From the NCBI GenBank assembly GCA_024698075.1, contig JAILRP010000021.1, positions 1 through 48,567 on the forward strand: a stretch of 48,567 nucleotides of DNA. The letters are read 5' to 3'. A model generated the notes under the pieces. That model did no database searches, was not told the origin of the DNA, and was given only the letters and a program-made list of their open reading frames with translations. The position numbers were made by a program, and so were the translations under genes. Position 1 is the first letter of the stretch. Each line of letters opens with the position of its first letter. The stretch is from Lachnospiraceae bacterium. GTDB lineage: Bacteria; Bacillota; Clostridia; Lachnospirales; Lachnospiraceae. Positions 1 to 5,988 of this stretch are shown piece by piece.

Positions 1-101
1 CATTGATAAGACCCCTTGAAGACGACGAGGTAGATAGGGCATGGGTGTAAGTGCAGCAATGCATTCAGCTGAATGCCACTAATAGGTCGAAGGCTTTTTT
101 C
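1..101 (+). rRNA. rrl: 23S ribosomal RNA, 3' end (partial)
   Basis: The first bases carry the conserved 3'-terminal segment of bacterial 23S rRNA, including the GACGACGAGGTAGATAGG stretch and the CTAATAGGTCGA block that precede the end of the molecule. The gene enters from the left edge. The 3' end is placed near 101 by analogy with other 23S genes and is uncertain by a few bases. Only about 46 bases separate it from tRNA-Asn, so no 5S rRNA gene fits directly downstream. Confidence 0.93.
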
Positions 102-147
102 AGGAAGGTGTCAGGCTTCATTATCAGTATTTAGTTTTTAAAGCCAT

Positions 148-219
148 TCCTCGATAGCTCAATGGTAGAGCATTCGGCTGTTAACCGAAGGGTTGTTGGT
201 TCGAGCCCAACTCGGGGAG
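148..219 (+). tRNA. tRNA-Asn (GTT)
   Basis: The cloverleaf folds completely. The acceptor TCCTCGA pairs with TCGGGGA, the anticodon loop CTGTTAA gives GTT, and the T arm is GTTGG-TTCGAGC-CCAAC. The discriminator base is G219. CCA is not encoded. Confidence 0.97.
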
Positions 220-235
220 TTTAAAAAAGGAATCA

Positions 236-307
236 GGCTCCGTGGTCAAGCGGTTAAGACATCGCCCTTTCACGGCGGTAACACGGGTTCGATTCCCGTC
301 GGAGTCA
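236..307 (+). tRNA. tRNA-Glu (TTC)
   Basis: The acceptor GGCTCCG pairs with CGGAGTC with one G-U pair. The anticodon loop CTTTCAC gives TTC, and the T arm is ACGGG-TTCGATT-CCCGT. CCA is not encoded. It lies 16 bases after tRNA-Asn, so the two are probably co-transcribed with the rRNA operon. Confidence 0.97.
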
Positions 308-348
308 GTAAATATCTTGGCTTATTGATTTTCTGCCAAGACAAATAC

Positions 349-422
349 GGACCTTTAGCTCAGTTGGTTAGAGCAACCGGCTCATAACCGGTCGGTCCTG
401 GGTTCGAGTCCCCGAAGGTCCA
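349..422 (+). tRNA. tRNA-Met (CAT), elongator type
   Basis: The acceptor GGACCTT pairs perfectly with AAGGTCC. The anticodon stem-loop ACCGG-CTCATAA-CCGGT gives CAT. The first acceptor pair is G-C, which argues for elongator rather than initiator tRNA. The T stem reads CTGGG against CCCCG, leaving one T-C mismatch where most homologues have CCCAG. CCA is not encoded. Confidence 0.93.
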
Positions 423-430
423 CTCAAAGG

Positions 431-454
431 GCCCACAAAAATGTGGGCTCGTTT
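431..454 (+). terminator. Terminator-like hairpin between tRNA-Met and tRNA-Asp
   Basis: A 7-bp stem GCCCACA/TGTGGGC closes an AAAA loop (431-448) and is followed by TCGTTTT. It could be a weak intrinsic terminator or a processing signal within the tRNA cluster. The T-run is short and interrupted, so efficiency is doubtful. Confidence 0.45.
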
Positions 455-466
455 TGAAAACTATAA

Positions 467-540
467 GGCCCAGTGGCTCAGTTGGTTAGAGCGCCGCCCT
501 GTCACGGCGGAGGTCACGGGTTCGAGTCCCGTCTGGGTCG
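467..540 (+). tRNA. tRNA-Asp (GTC)
   Basis: The acceptor GGCCCAG pairs with CTGGGTC with one G-U pair. The anticodon loop CTGTCAC gives GTC, and the T arm is ACGGG-TTCGAGT-CCCGT. The discriminator is G540 and CCA is not encoded. Confidence 0.97.
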
Positions 541-553
541 TTACTTTTGAATC

Positions 554-639
554 GCCGCAGTGGCGGAATTGGCAGACGCCCGGGACTTAAAATCCCGTGG
601 GTAGTGATACCCGTGCCGGTTCGACCCCGGCCTGCGGCA
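554..639 (+). tRNA. tRNA-Leu (TAA)
   Basis: This is a class II tRNA with a long variable arm (TGGGTAGTGATACCCG region). The acceptor GCCGCAG/CTGCGGC pairs perfectly. The anticodon loop CTTAAAA gives TAA, and the T arm is GCCGG-TTCGACC-CCGGC. CCA is not encoded. Confidence 0.97.
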
Positions 640-654
640 TAAATGAATGATTAC

Positions 655-682
655 GAGAACCTGTTTTGCGGGTTCTCTTTTT
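655..682 (+). terminator. Intrinsic terminator after the tRNA cluster
   Basis: The stem GAGAACC (655-661) pairs with GGTTCTC (671-677) and is followed directly by TTTTT. It sits 15 bases after tRNA-Leu and probably ends the rRNA-tRNA transcript. Confidence 0.85.
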
Positions 683-698
683 ATATCGGTATGTACGG

Positions 699-707
699 TG
701 CTATAAT
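699..707 (+). promoter_or_regulatory. Extended -10 promoter for the HD-domain gene
   Basis: TGCTATAAT is a perfect extended -10 element 40 bases before the start codon. The -35 region (TTTTAT, 17 bases upstream) is weak, as is common for extended -10 promoters. A start site near 714 would give a leader of about 34 bases. Confidence 0.65.
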
Positions 708-747
708 GGCCACAGTATCATAAAATCCGGCCGAAAGGAGTTTGGAT

Positions 748-1362
748 ATGGGCATGGATGATTTTATAAGCAGCGGAATAAAGAGGCTTGATTCACAACT
801 GATCTTCACGGCGGAGATAGATAAGATGACTTCGGTGCTTCGCAGGAACCTTCTTGTTGATGGAAGCCGAAGGGAAAATGATGCGGAGCATTCCTGGCAT
901 ATAGCGGTAATGGCCCTCCTGTTCACTGAATATGCCAAAGAACCGGCAGATGTCGGAAGGGCTGTTCAAATGTGCGTTGTGCACGATCTGGTGGAGATAT
1001 ACGCAGGTGATACGTTTGCGTATGACTCTGCCGGAAACGCAGATAAGGAAGATAGGGAAAAAGCAGCCGCAGACAGGCTGTTTTCACAGCTTCCCGAGGA
1101 ACAGGGAAGGAAGATTCGGTCGCTATGGGAAGAATTCGACGCAATGGATACGGCAGATTCCAAATATGCGGCATGCCTTGACCGCATACAGCCTTTTTTG
1201 CACAATACACTTACTGACGGCCACACATGGGCCCTGAATGGGACGAAAAGGGCCGATGTGGAAAAGAGGATGGCCGTTGTAAGGGAATTCATGCCGGAGG
1301 TTTATGCCTGGATGGATACCTGCATGGACGAAGCCGTTGAAAAAGGATGGCTTATGCAATAA
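748..1362 (+). CDS. HD-domain phosphohydrolase (YfbR/HDDC2-like)
   Basis: This predicted soluble metal-dependent phosphohydrolase of about 204 residues belongs to the HD_3-type family, some members of which are 5'-deoxynucleotidases. Seen: the metal-binding pattern with His in AEHSWHIAVMA and the HD pair in VVHDLVEIYAGDT, plus the Arg-rich segment upstream (RRNLLVDGSRREN) typical of the YfbR/HDDC2 branch. The start at 748 is preferred because AAAGGAG (734-740) is correctly spaced from it; an in-frame TTG at 742 lies too close to the SD. It appears to be transcribed alone from the extended -10 promoter. The exact substrate cannot be read from the sequence. Confidence 0.85.
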   Translation: MGMDDFISSGIKRLDSQLIFTAEIDKMTSVLRRNLLVDGSRRENDAEHSWHIAVMALLFTEYAKEPADVGRAVQMCVVHDLVEIYAGDTFAYDSAGNADKEDREKAAADRLFSQLPEEQGRKIRSLWEEFDAMDTADSKYAACLDRIQPFLHNTLTDGHTWALNGTKRADVEKRMAVVREFMPEVYAWMDTCMDEAVEKGWLMQ

Positions 1363-1368
1363 CACTGC

Positions 1369-1397
1369 TTGAGCGCGCCTGAAATTTATGGTAATAT
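1369..1397 (+). promoter_or_regulatory. Promoter upstream of the cyclophilin gene
   Basis: A -35-like TTGAGC (1369-1374) is 17 bases from a -10-like TAATAT (1392-1397). A start near 1404 would leave a leader of about 45 bases containing a small GCCGT/ACGGC stem. Confidence 0.5.
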
Positions 1398-1449
1398 AAA
1401 TGACGGCCGTTATTGACAGACGGCTGACAAGAAAAAGGAGAGACATGAC

Positions 1450-1971
1450 ATGGCAGAAAATCCGATAGTCACATTTGTTATGGAAGACGGCGGCACGTTT
1501 AAGGCCGAATTATATCCGGATGTTGCCCCGCAGTCCGTTTACAATTTTATCTCCCTTATAAAGAAGGGATTTTATAACGGACTGATATTTCACAGGGTGA
1601 TCCCCGGATTCATGATCCAGGGAGGCGATCCCGAGGGAACCGGAATGGGAGGCCCGGGATATTCAATAAAGGGTGAATTTGCAAGCAACGGCTTTAAGAA
1701 CGGCCTGAAGCATACAAAGGGCGTTCTCTCAATGGCACGCAGCATGATGCCTGATTCTGCGGGATCACAGTTTTTCATCATGCATGAAACGAGCCCGCAT
1801 CTTGACGGCGAGTATGCCGCATTCGGTAAGATCACGGAAGGCCAGGATGTTGTAGATGCGATAGCGACCGTTGCAACGGATTATTCCGACAGGCCGGAAA
1901 GGCCGCAGGTAATGAAGTCGGTGACTGTTGAGACTTTCGGGACCGAATATCCGGAACCCGATAAAATATGA
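1450..1971 (+). CDS. Cyclophilin-type peptidyl-prolyl cis-trans isomerase
   Basis: This enzyme isomerises Xaa-Pro bonds during protein folding; there is no signal peptide, so it should be cytoplasmic. Seen: the hallmark FHRVIPGFMIQGGDPEGTG with the catalytic Arg, then GVLSMAR and SAGSQFFIMH (the QFFI block), and LDGEYAAFGKI near the C-terminus. Length (173 residues) matches single-domain bacterial cyclophilins. AAAAAGGAG ends at 1440 and places the start at 1450; an overlapping ATG at 1445 is out of frame. The next gene starts 16 bases after the stop, so the two are probably co-transcribed. Confidence 0.95.
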   Translation: MAENPIVTFVMEDGGTFKAELYPDVAPQSVYNFISLIKKGFYNGLIFHRVIPGFMIQGGDPEGTGMGGPGYSIKGEFASNGFKNGLKHTKGVLSMARSMMPDSAGSQFFIMHETSPHLDGEYAAFGKITEGQDVVDAIATVATDYSDRPERPQVMKSVTVETFGTEYPEPDKI

Positions 1972-1987
1972 GGATCAAGGAGCGGTT

Positions 1988-2302
1988 ATGGAAACAATAG
2001 AATTCAGATATGACACACAGCTTTTGCTGGACCACTATATAAAAGAAGGTGAAGACGCCGATGATGTGGCCGATGATCTTGTTGATGAGATAAGGGATCA
2101 CATCATTGAGACTTTCAAAGGTGACTCAATGGTAGTTGCCGGGGACTCCGGAGAGGATGCTTTCGGGGAGAAGGCGATAGTAAAGCTTCATTACCATACC
2201 AACGAACCCTGGCTTGTTTTGGAATATTGCAGGTCGCTTGGCGAAATATATGATATAGTAGTAGAAGACATGGACAGACAGTCCAGAGATCTCAAAGGCT
2301 GA
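1988..2302 (+). CDS. Stand-alone FakA middle-domain-like protein
   Basis: This 104-residue acidic protein has no close named family that I can assign. Residues 45-97 (GDSMVVAGD, then LHYHTNEP, VLEYCRSLGEIYDIVVEDM) strongly resemble the stretch of fatty-acid kinase subunit FakA that usually reads GDSLVVVGDD, VHVHTNxPGxVL and KIxNM. The opening IEFRYDTQLLL resembles FakA's YxCTEFxL strand. The two His of HYH (68 and 70) are kept, but the position aligned with FakA's Cys is Asp9. FakA itself has about 550 residues, so this looks like an isolated middle domain without the kinase part. AAGGAG (1977-1982) fixes the start. Its function is unknown. Confidence 0.75.
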   Translation: METIEFRYDTQLLLDHYIKEGEDADDVADDLVDEIRDHIIETFKGDSMVVAGDSGEDAFGEKAIVKLHYHTNEPWLVLEYCRSLGEIYDIVVEDMDRQSRDLKG

Positions 2303-2336
2303 CAGAGCCGGTTAAAAAAGAAGGGTGGGGTATCAG

Positions 2337-3005
2337 ATGAGAAAAAAGATGAGACGGTTATGTGCTGCAGTTCTTGTTGGTGTTCTTAGCATCGGTTTTG
2401 CCGTTCCGGCATACTGTGCAAATATCGTTAACATCGTACCGGGGCCGGTAAAGAACAACGGAACGATGCTGAACATTGACATCGGCAATGAGATTCCCAG
2501 AAAAGTGAATCTGGGTATGGAGATAGCGTCCATTCAGGGAGTCTATTTCTGCAATCACTTCGAGCACTGCCACAATACATATTACAGCGGATGCAACCAA
2601 TATCTGGCAACCAATACATACAGCAACGGATGTGCTCTTCCTTATTCCAAGGTTTCAACGGCAGATCCCCGTTCAAAGGCGATCCTCACAAGTGCCGCGA
2701 CTGCACTCGGATATGCACCCGGAGATGCATTCGGGCTGGAGATTGGAACTTTTACGAACGGGATAGGCTATTATCCGTGTCCTTCGCTTGCGGTACCGAT
2801 GAACTATGAGATACTTGCAAGAAACCGTGCGGGATGTGTTCCTGGAATGCTGGCGCTTCTGCCGAACGGAGCGGTAACGCTTCTCAATGCATGTGAGTTT
2901 GACCAGACTTTCTCCAATCAGTGGTATGTGGACGGCACGCGTATGTACTATCTCCATACGCTGTATCCGGATGCGGTATATATGCTTGTTCATATCCCGG
3001 TATAG
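2337..3005 (+). CDS. Secreted cysteine-rich protein of unknown function
   Basis: I do not recognise the family. The product (about 222 residues) opens with a clear signal peptide: MRKKMRR, a hydrophobic core of about 18 residues, then VPAYCA as the likely cleavage region. The exported part carries seven further Cys, four of them clustered around residues 60-100 (YFCNHFEHCHN, SGCNQ, NGCALP), which suggests disulfides or metal binding. It is rich in Tyr and Asn, like an extracellular protein. A GTG at 2325 is possible, but the ATG at 2337 sits better behind AAGGGTGGGG. No terminator separates it from the preceding gene, so co-transcription is possible. Confidence 0.8.
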   Translation: MRKKMRRLCAAVLVGVLSIGFAVPAYCANIVNIVPGPVKNNGTMLNIDIGNEIPRKVNLGMEIASIQGVYFCNHFEHCHNTYYSGCNQYLATNTYSNGCALPYSKVSTADPRSKAILTSAATALGYAPGDAFGLEIGTFTNGIGYYPCPSLAVPMNYEILARNRAGCVPGMLALLPNGAVTLLNACEFDQTFSNQWYVDGTRMYYLHTLYPDAVYMLVHIPV

Positions 3006-3113
3006 AATGGGCCGGATAGATCATTCGGATCTGGGAAAGGCCGGACGCGGATATTAGATGTTGACATTTCGTTTATATTACGTGTCTGACAGCTCTTTAT
3101 TTACGGTATATTC

Positions 3114-3144
3114 ACGGCGTGTTAACTTCGGGTTAACACGCCGT
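3114..3144 (+). other. 13-bp hairpin downstream of the secreted protein gene
   Basis: ACGGCGTGTTAAC pairs perfectly with GTTAACACGCCGT around a TTCGG loop. There is no T-run after it, so it is either a Rho-assisted or mRNA-stabilising 3' hairpin, or an operator. Together with the dyad at 3149-3200 it occupies much of the 379-base gap 3006-3384, in which I see no gene. Confidence 0.7.
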
Positions 3145-3148
3145 TCAT

Positions 3149-3200
3149 ACTTTGTTCACGAAAACCTTTAAGGATTTTAAGTAATTTTCTTGAACAAAGT
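3149..3200 (+). repeat. Long inverted repeat upstream of the sugar importer
   Basis: ACTTTGTTCA (3149-3158) and TGAACAAAGT (3191-3200) are perfect complements. After one mismatch the pairing continues with GAAAA (3160-3164) and TTTTC (3185-3189), giving 15 of 16 pairs around a 20-base loop that itself contains CCTTTAAGG. Possible roles are a regulator binding site or an RNA hairpin. A TTGACA begins at its right edge (3200) with a weak TTGAAT 17 bases on. Confidence 0.7.
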
Positions 3201-3276
3201 TGACAAAATCCGATTCAATTTCTTGAATGTTTTACCCAAAATGTAAATATTGCCCAATAAAAATGTCAAAAAGGGG

Positions 3277-3305
3277 TTGCAAAACTATAATTATTGCAAT
3301 ATACT
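3277..3305 (+). promoter_or_regulatory. Promoter of the sugar-binding lipoprotein gene
   Basis: TTGCAA (3277-3282) and TATACT (3300-3305) are separated by exactly 17 bases. The start site would be near 3312, giving a leader of about 73 bases. The cre-like site at 3313-3326 lies just at the transcription start. Confidence 0.7.
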
Positions 3306-3312
3306 ACATTTA

Positions 3313-3326
3313 CGAAAACGATTAAG
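3313..3326 (+). promoter_or_regulatory. cre-like site (CcpA/LacI-family operator candidate)
   Basis: CGAAAACGATTAAG matches 11 of 14 positions of the cre-type consensus TGNAARCGNWWWCA, with the central ACG core intact. Its place at +1 of the importer promoter would fit repression by CcpA or a local LacI-family sugar regulator. It is an inference from one site. Confidence 0.4.
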
Positions 3327-3384
3327 GAAACTTTATCGGAATCAAATTCATTTTTCATTCATTAAAAAGGGAGGAAAACGAGTA

Positions 3385-4806
3385 ATGAAGAAAAAAGTAC
3401 TTAGCACTTTACTTGCAACGGCTATGGTAGCTGCAATGTTAGCAGGCTGTGGCTCACAGGCAGCAGCACCCGCTCCTGCAGCAGAAGCACCCGCAGAGGA
3501 AGAAGCACCCGCAGAGGAAGCAGCACCTGCAGAAGAAGCAGCTCCTGCAGAGGAAGAAGCTCCTGCAAGTGATGAAGGAAAGGTTCTCAACATTTATTGT
3601 TGGAATGAAGAGTTCAAGAGCCGTATTACAGCTCACTATCCCGGATACGAAGAAGTAGACGGAACAACAGGTAAGATCGGTGATGTTGATGTTAAGTGGA
3701 ACATCACTCCTAACGAGAACAATGCATACCAGAACAACCTTGATGCAGCACTTCTTGCACAGGCAGATGCAGCTGCAGATGAGAAGATCGACCTCTTCCT
3801 TGTTGAGGCTGACTACGCTCTTAAGTATGTTGATACAGACTACACGGTTAACGTAGCTGATTTTGGCCTTACAGATGCTGACCTTGCTGAGCAGTATGAC
3901 TACACCAAGAAGATTGTAACAGATTCAAACGGCGTTCAGAAGGGTACATCATGGCAGGGATGTCCTGCGATCATGTTCTATAACAGGGAGATCGCTAAGG
4001 AAGTCCTTGGTTCAGACGATCCTGCTGATGTTCAGGAAGCAGTTAAGGATTGGGCAGCTTTCAAGGCTACGGCTGACAAGCTTAAAGATGCCGGCTATCA
4101 GGCATGCTCATCAGTTAACGATACATATCGTGTATACTCAAACAACGTTACATCCAAGTGGGTTGACGGCAACAAGATCAATATCGACAAGAACATCGAG
4201 AACTGGGTTAACGATTCCAAGGCTCTCGTAGATGCCGGCGAAGCAGGAACACATGATCTGTGGTCAGACGACTGGTCAAAGGGCTTCTTCAAGGATGGTA
4301 AGGTATTTGCATACTTTGGTCCCGCTTGGTTCATCAACTTCTCAATGTCATGTGACCAGGAAGGTTCCGTTGGTATCGACGGTGGTTGGGGCGCATGCGT
4401 AGGTCCTCAGTCATTCTTCTGGGGCGGCACATGGATCTGCGGAGCAGCAGGCACAGATAACCCGACTCTTGTTGGTGACATCATGAAGACAATGACCTGC
4501 AATGCAGACGTTATGAAAGAGATCGTTCAGCAGGATGACGACTTCGCAAACAACAAGAAGGCTATGGCTGAGATGGCAGCTTCCGATTATACATCAAAGA
4601 TCCTTGGCGGACAGAATCCTCTTCCTATGTACATGGAAGGTGCTGAGAAGATCGATCTTTCAAACCTGTCAGCATATGACCAGGGATGCAACGAGAGCTT
4701 CCAGAACGCTATGAAGGATTACTTCAACGGCAACGCTTCATATGAAGAGGCACTTGATAACTTCTACAAGAGCGTTATCGAGAAGTATCCTGAGCTTACA
4801 CAGTAA
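3385..4806 (+). CDS. Sugar ABC transporter substrate-binding lipoprotein
   Basis: This extracellular solute-binding protein (family 1 type) of a carbohydrate ABC importer is 473 residues long. Seen: a lipoprotein signal MKKK...MLAGC with lipidation at Cys22, then an Ala-Pro-Glu linker (residues 23-61), then the binding domain beginning KVLNIYCWNEEF and containing the usual PAIMFYNREI and WAAFKATADKLK blocks. The start at 3385 follows GGGAGG; an open frame continues upstream but lacks signals. Codon choice (AAC, AAG, TTC, CTT) is that of a highly expressed gene. It has its own promoter and a strong terminator, so its message can outnumber the permease mRNA. The sugar cannot be identified. Confidence 0.93.
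   Translation: MKKKVLSTLLATAMVAAMLAGCGSQAAAPAPAAEAPAEEEAPAEEAAPAEEAAPAEEEAPASDEGKVLNIYCWNEEFKSRITAHYPGYEEVDGTTGKIGDVDVKWNITPNENNAYQNNLDAALLAQADAAADEKIDLFLVEADYALKYVDTDYTVNVADFGLTDADLAEQYDYTKKIVTDSNGVQKGTSWQGCPAIMFYNREIAKEVLGSDDPADVQEAVKDWAAFKATADKLKDAGYQACSSVNDTYRVYSNNVTSKWVDGNKINIDKNIENWVNDSKALVDAGEAGTHDLWSDDWSKGFFKDGKVFAYFGPAWFINFSMSCDQEGSVGIDGGWGACVGPQSFFWGGTWICGAAGTDNPTLVGDIMKTMTCNADVMKEIVQQDDDFANNKKAMAEMAASDYTSKILGGQNPLPMYMEGAEKIDLSNLSAYDQGCNESFQNAMKDYFNGNASYEEALDNFYKSVIEKYPELTQ
3487..3567 (+). repeat. 18-bp tandem repeat encoding the APAEE linker
   Basis: Four consecutive 18-base units encode APAEE(E/A), plus a partial fifth (APA). The units differ only at third positions and at the last codon. 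They form the flexible linker between the lipid anchor and binding domain, and copy number could vary by slippage. Confidence 0.85.
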
Positions 4807-4838
4807 TCAATATCCGCATTATTGATAAAGTGATAGGA

Positions 4839-4874
4839 AAAGCGCCTGCCTATTAGTGGGCAGGCGCTTTCTTT
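4839..4874 (+). terminator. Intrinsic terminator after the binding-protein gene
   Basis: AAAGCGCCTGCC (4839-4850) pairs with GGCAGGCGCTTT (4859-4870), a 12-bp GC-rich stem followed by CTTT. It lies 32 bases after the stop codon and separates the binding-protein transcript from the permease genes. Confidence 0.88.
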
Positions 4875-4906
4875 ATCGAAAATCACGTGTTTGCAGTAGT
4901 TTATTA

Positions 4907-4915
4907 TGCTATAAT
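4907..4915 (+). promoter_or_regulatory. Extended -10 promoter for the permease genes
   Basis: TGCTATAAT is a perfect extended -10, identical to the one at 699-707. The -35 region is poor. A start near 4922 would leave a leader of about 95 bases before the first permease start codon. Confidence 0.6.
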
Positions 4916-5017
4916 ATGCACGGGTTTATCTGACGGAAATGCATGAAGTACGATCGAAGATCGTTGCGCCGGATAAGCTCATGCTAATGAAAAACCAGGA
5001 GAAGGAGGGACATCATA

Positions 5018-5974
5018 ATGGCAAATACGCCGAAAAAAGGCAAGAGCCGGGTCGTAAGGTATAACAAATGGGGTTATATCTTCCTGATCCCATTTATCGT
5101 AGTTTATCTGATCTTCCAGTTGGTTCCGTTGTTCACAACGATCTACAACAGTTTTTTTGAGAACTATTTATCGGGTCTTAAGCAGATAGGTCCCAATTTT
5201 GTCGGACTTGCGAACTATAAGGAGATCGTGACCAACGGAGATCTCATAAAGTATACCCAGAATACGCTTATCATGTGGGTTCTCGGGTTTGTTCCCCAGA
5301 TATTCTTTTCACTCCTTCTTGGAGCATGGTTTTCTGATGCAAGACTCCGCATCAGGGCCGCCGGATTTTTCAAGACGGTCATCTACCTTCCAAACCTTAT
5401 CATGGCGGCTTCGTTTGCAATGCTGTTCTTTACGCTGTTTGCCGATTCAGGCCCCATAAACACAACGATGATCAATATGGGACTCATTTCCGAGCCGTAT
5501 AAGTTCCTTGAGCATGCGGCGGGATCGCGCGGACTGGTAGCGTTCATGAACTTCCTTATGTGGTTCGGTAATACGACGATCCTTCTGATGGCTGGAATGC
5601 TCGGCATCGACGGTTCCCTTTTTGAAGCGGCGCAGGTTGACGGCGCGACATCTACGCAGGTGTTCTTCAGGATCACCCTCCCGCTGCTTCGTCCGATACT
5701 TCTCTACGTTATGATAACATCACTCATCGGCGGACTGCAGATGTTCGATGTTCCTCAGGTCCTGACAAACGGCAAGGGCAATCCCGTCAGAATGTCCATG
5801 ACGCTCATAATGTACCTGAACAACCACCTGTATTCAAAGAACTTCGGTATGGCCGGTGCGCTTTCGGTATTCCTGTTCATCATCACCGGAATCCTGAGCC
5901 TTATCGTATACAAGTTCTCTGTTCAGGACAATGTGGATGAAGTCAAGCCCAAACGCAACAGGAATAAGAATTAA
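5018..5974 (+). CDS. Sugar ABC transporter permease (MalF/UgpA-like)
   Basis: One of two inner-membrane subunits of the importer, 318 residues with about six membrane segments. Seen: the N-terminal block WGYIFLIPFIVVYLIFQLVP, the FVGLANYKEI segment that follows the first helix in this family, and the EAA loop EAAQVDGATSTQVFFRITLP near residues 206-225, which contacts the ATPase. The basic C-terminal tail (KPKRNRNKN) is cytoplasmic. AGAAGGAGGG precedes the start. It lies 14 bases from the next permease gene. No ATPase gene is present, so a shared MsmK/UgpC-type ATPase elsewhere is the likely partner. Confidence 0.95.
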   Translation: MANTPKKGKSRVVRYNKWGYIFLIPFIVVYLIFQLVPLFTTIYNSFFENYLSGLKQIGPNFVGLANYKEIVTNGDLIKYTQNTLIMWVLGFVPQIFFSLLLGAWFSDARLRIRAAGFFKTVIYLPNLIMAASFAMLFFTLFADSGPINTTMINMGLISEPYKFLEHAAGSRGLVAFMNFLMWFGNTTILLMAGMLGIDGSLFEAAQVDGATSTQVFFRITLPLLRPILLYVMITSLIGGLQMFDVPQVLTNGKGNPVRMSMTLIMYLNNHLYSKNFGMAGALSVFLFIITGILSLIVYKFSVQDNVDEVKPKRNRNKN

Positions 5975-5988
5975 GGAGGTGGACCTGA

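Noticed and set aside
193-387. Open frame of 64 codons across the tRNA genes
   Set aside because: It runs through tRNA-Asn, Glu and Met and has no ribosome site.
148-639. Integration site (att) of a mobile element at the tRNA cluster
   Set aside because: No integrase, no repeated tRNA 3' end and no phage genes were seen.
742-747. TTG at 742 as start of the HD-domain gene
   Set aside because: It lies one base from the AAAGGAG; the ATG at 748 has correct spacing.
3061-3079. TTGACA followed by TATATT as a promoter
   Set aside because: The spacing is only 7 bases.
3250-3384. 45-codon N-terminal extension of the sugar-binding protein
   Set aside because: It includes the promoter and +1 region and would bury the lipoprotein signal.
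3454-3636. Cys-rich open frame opposite the sugar-binding linker
   Set aside because: It is the antisense of the GCA/GAA repeat encoding the APAEE linker and has no start signals.
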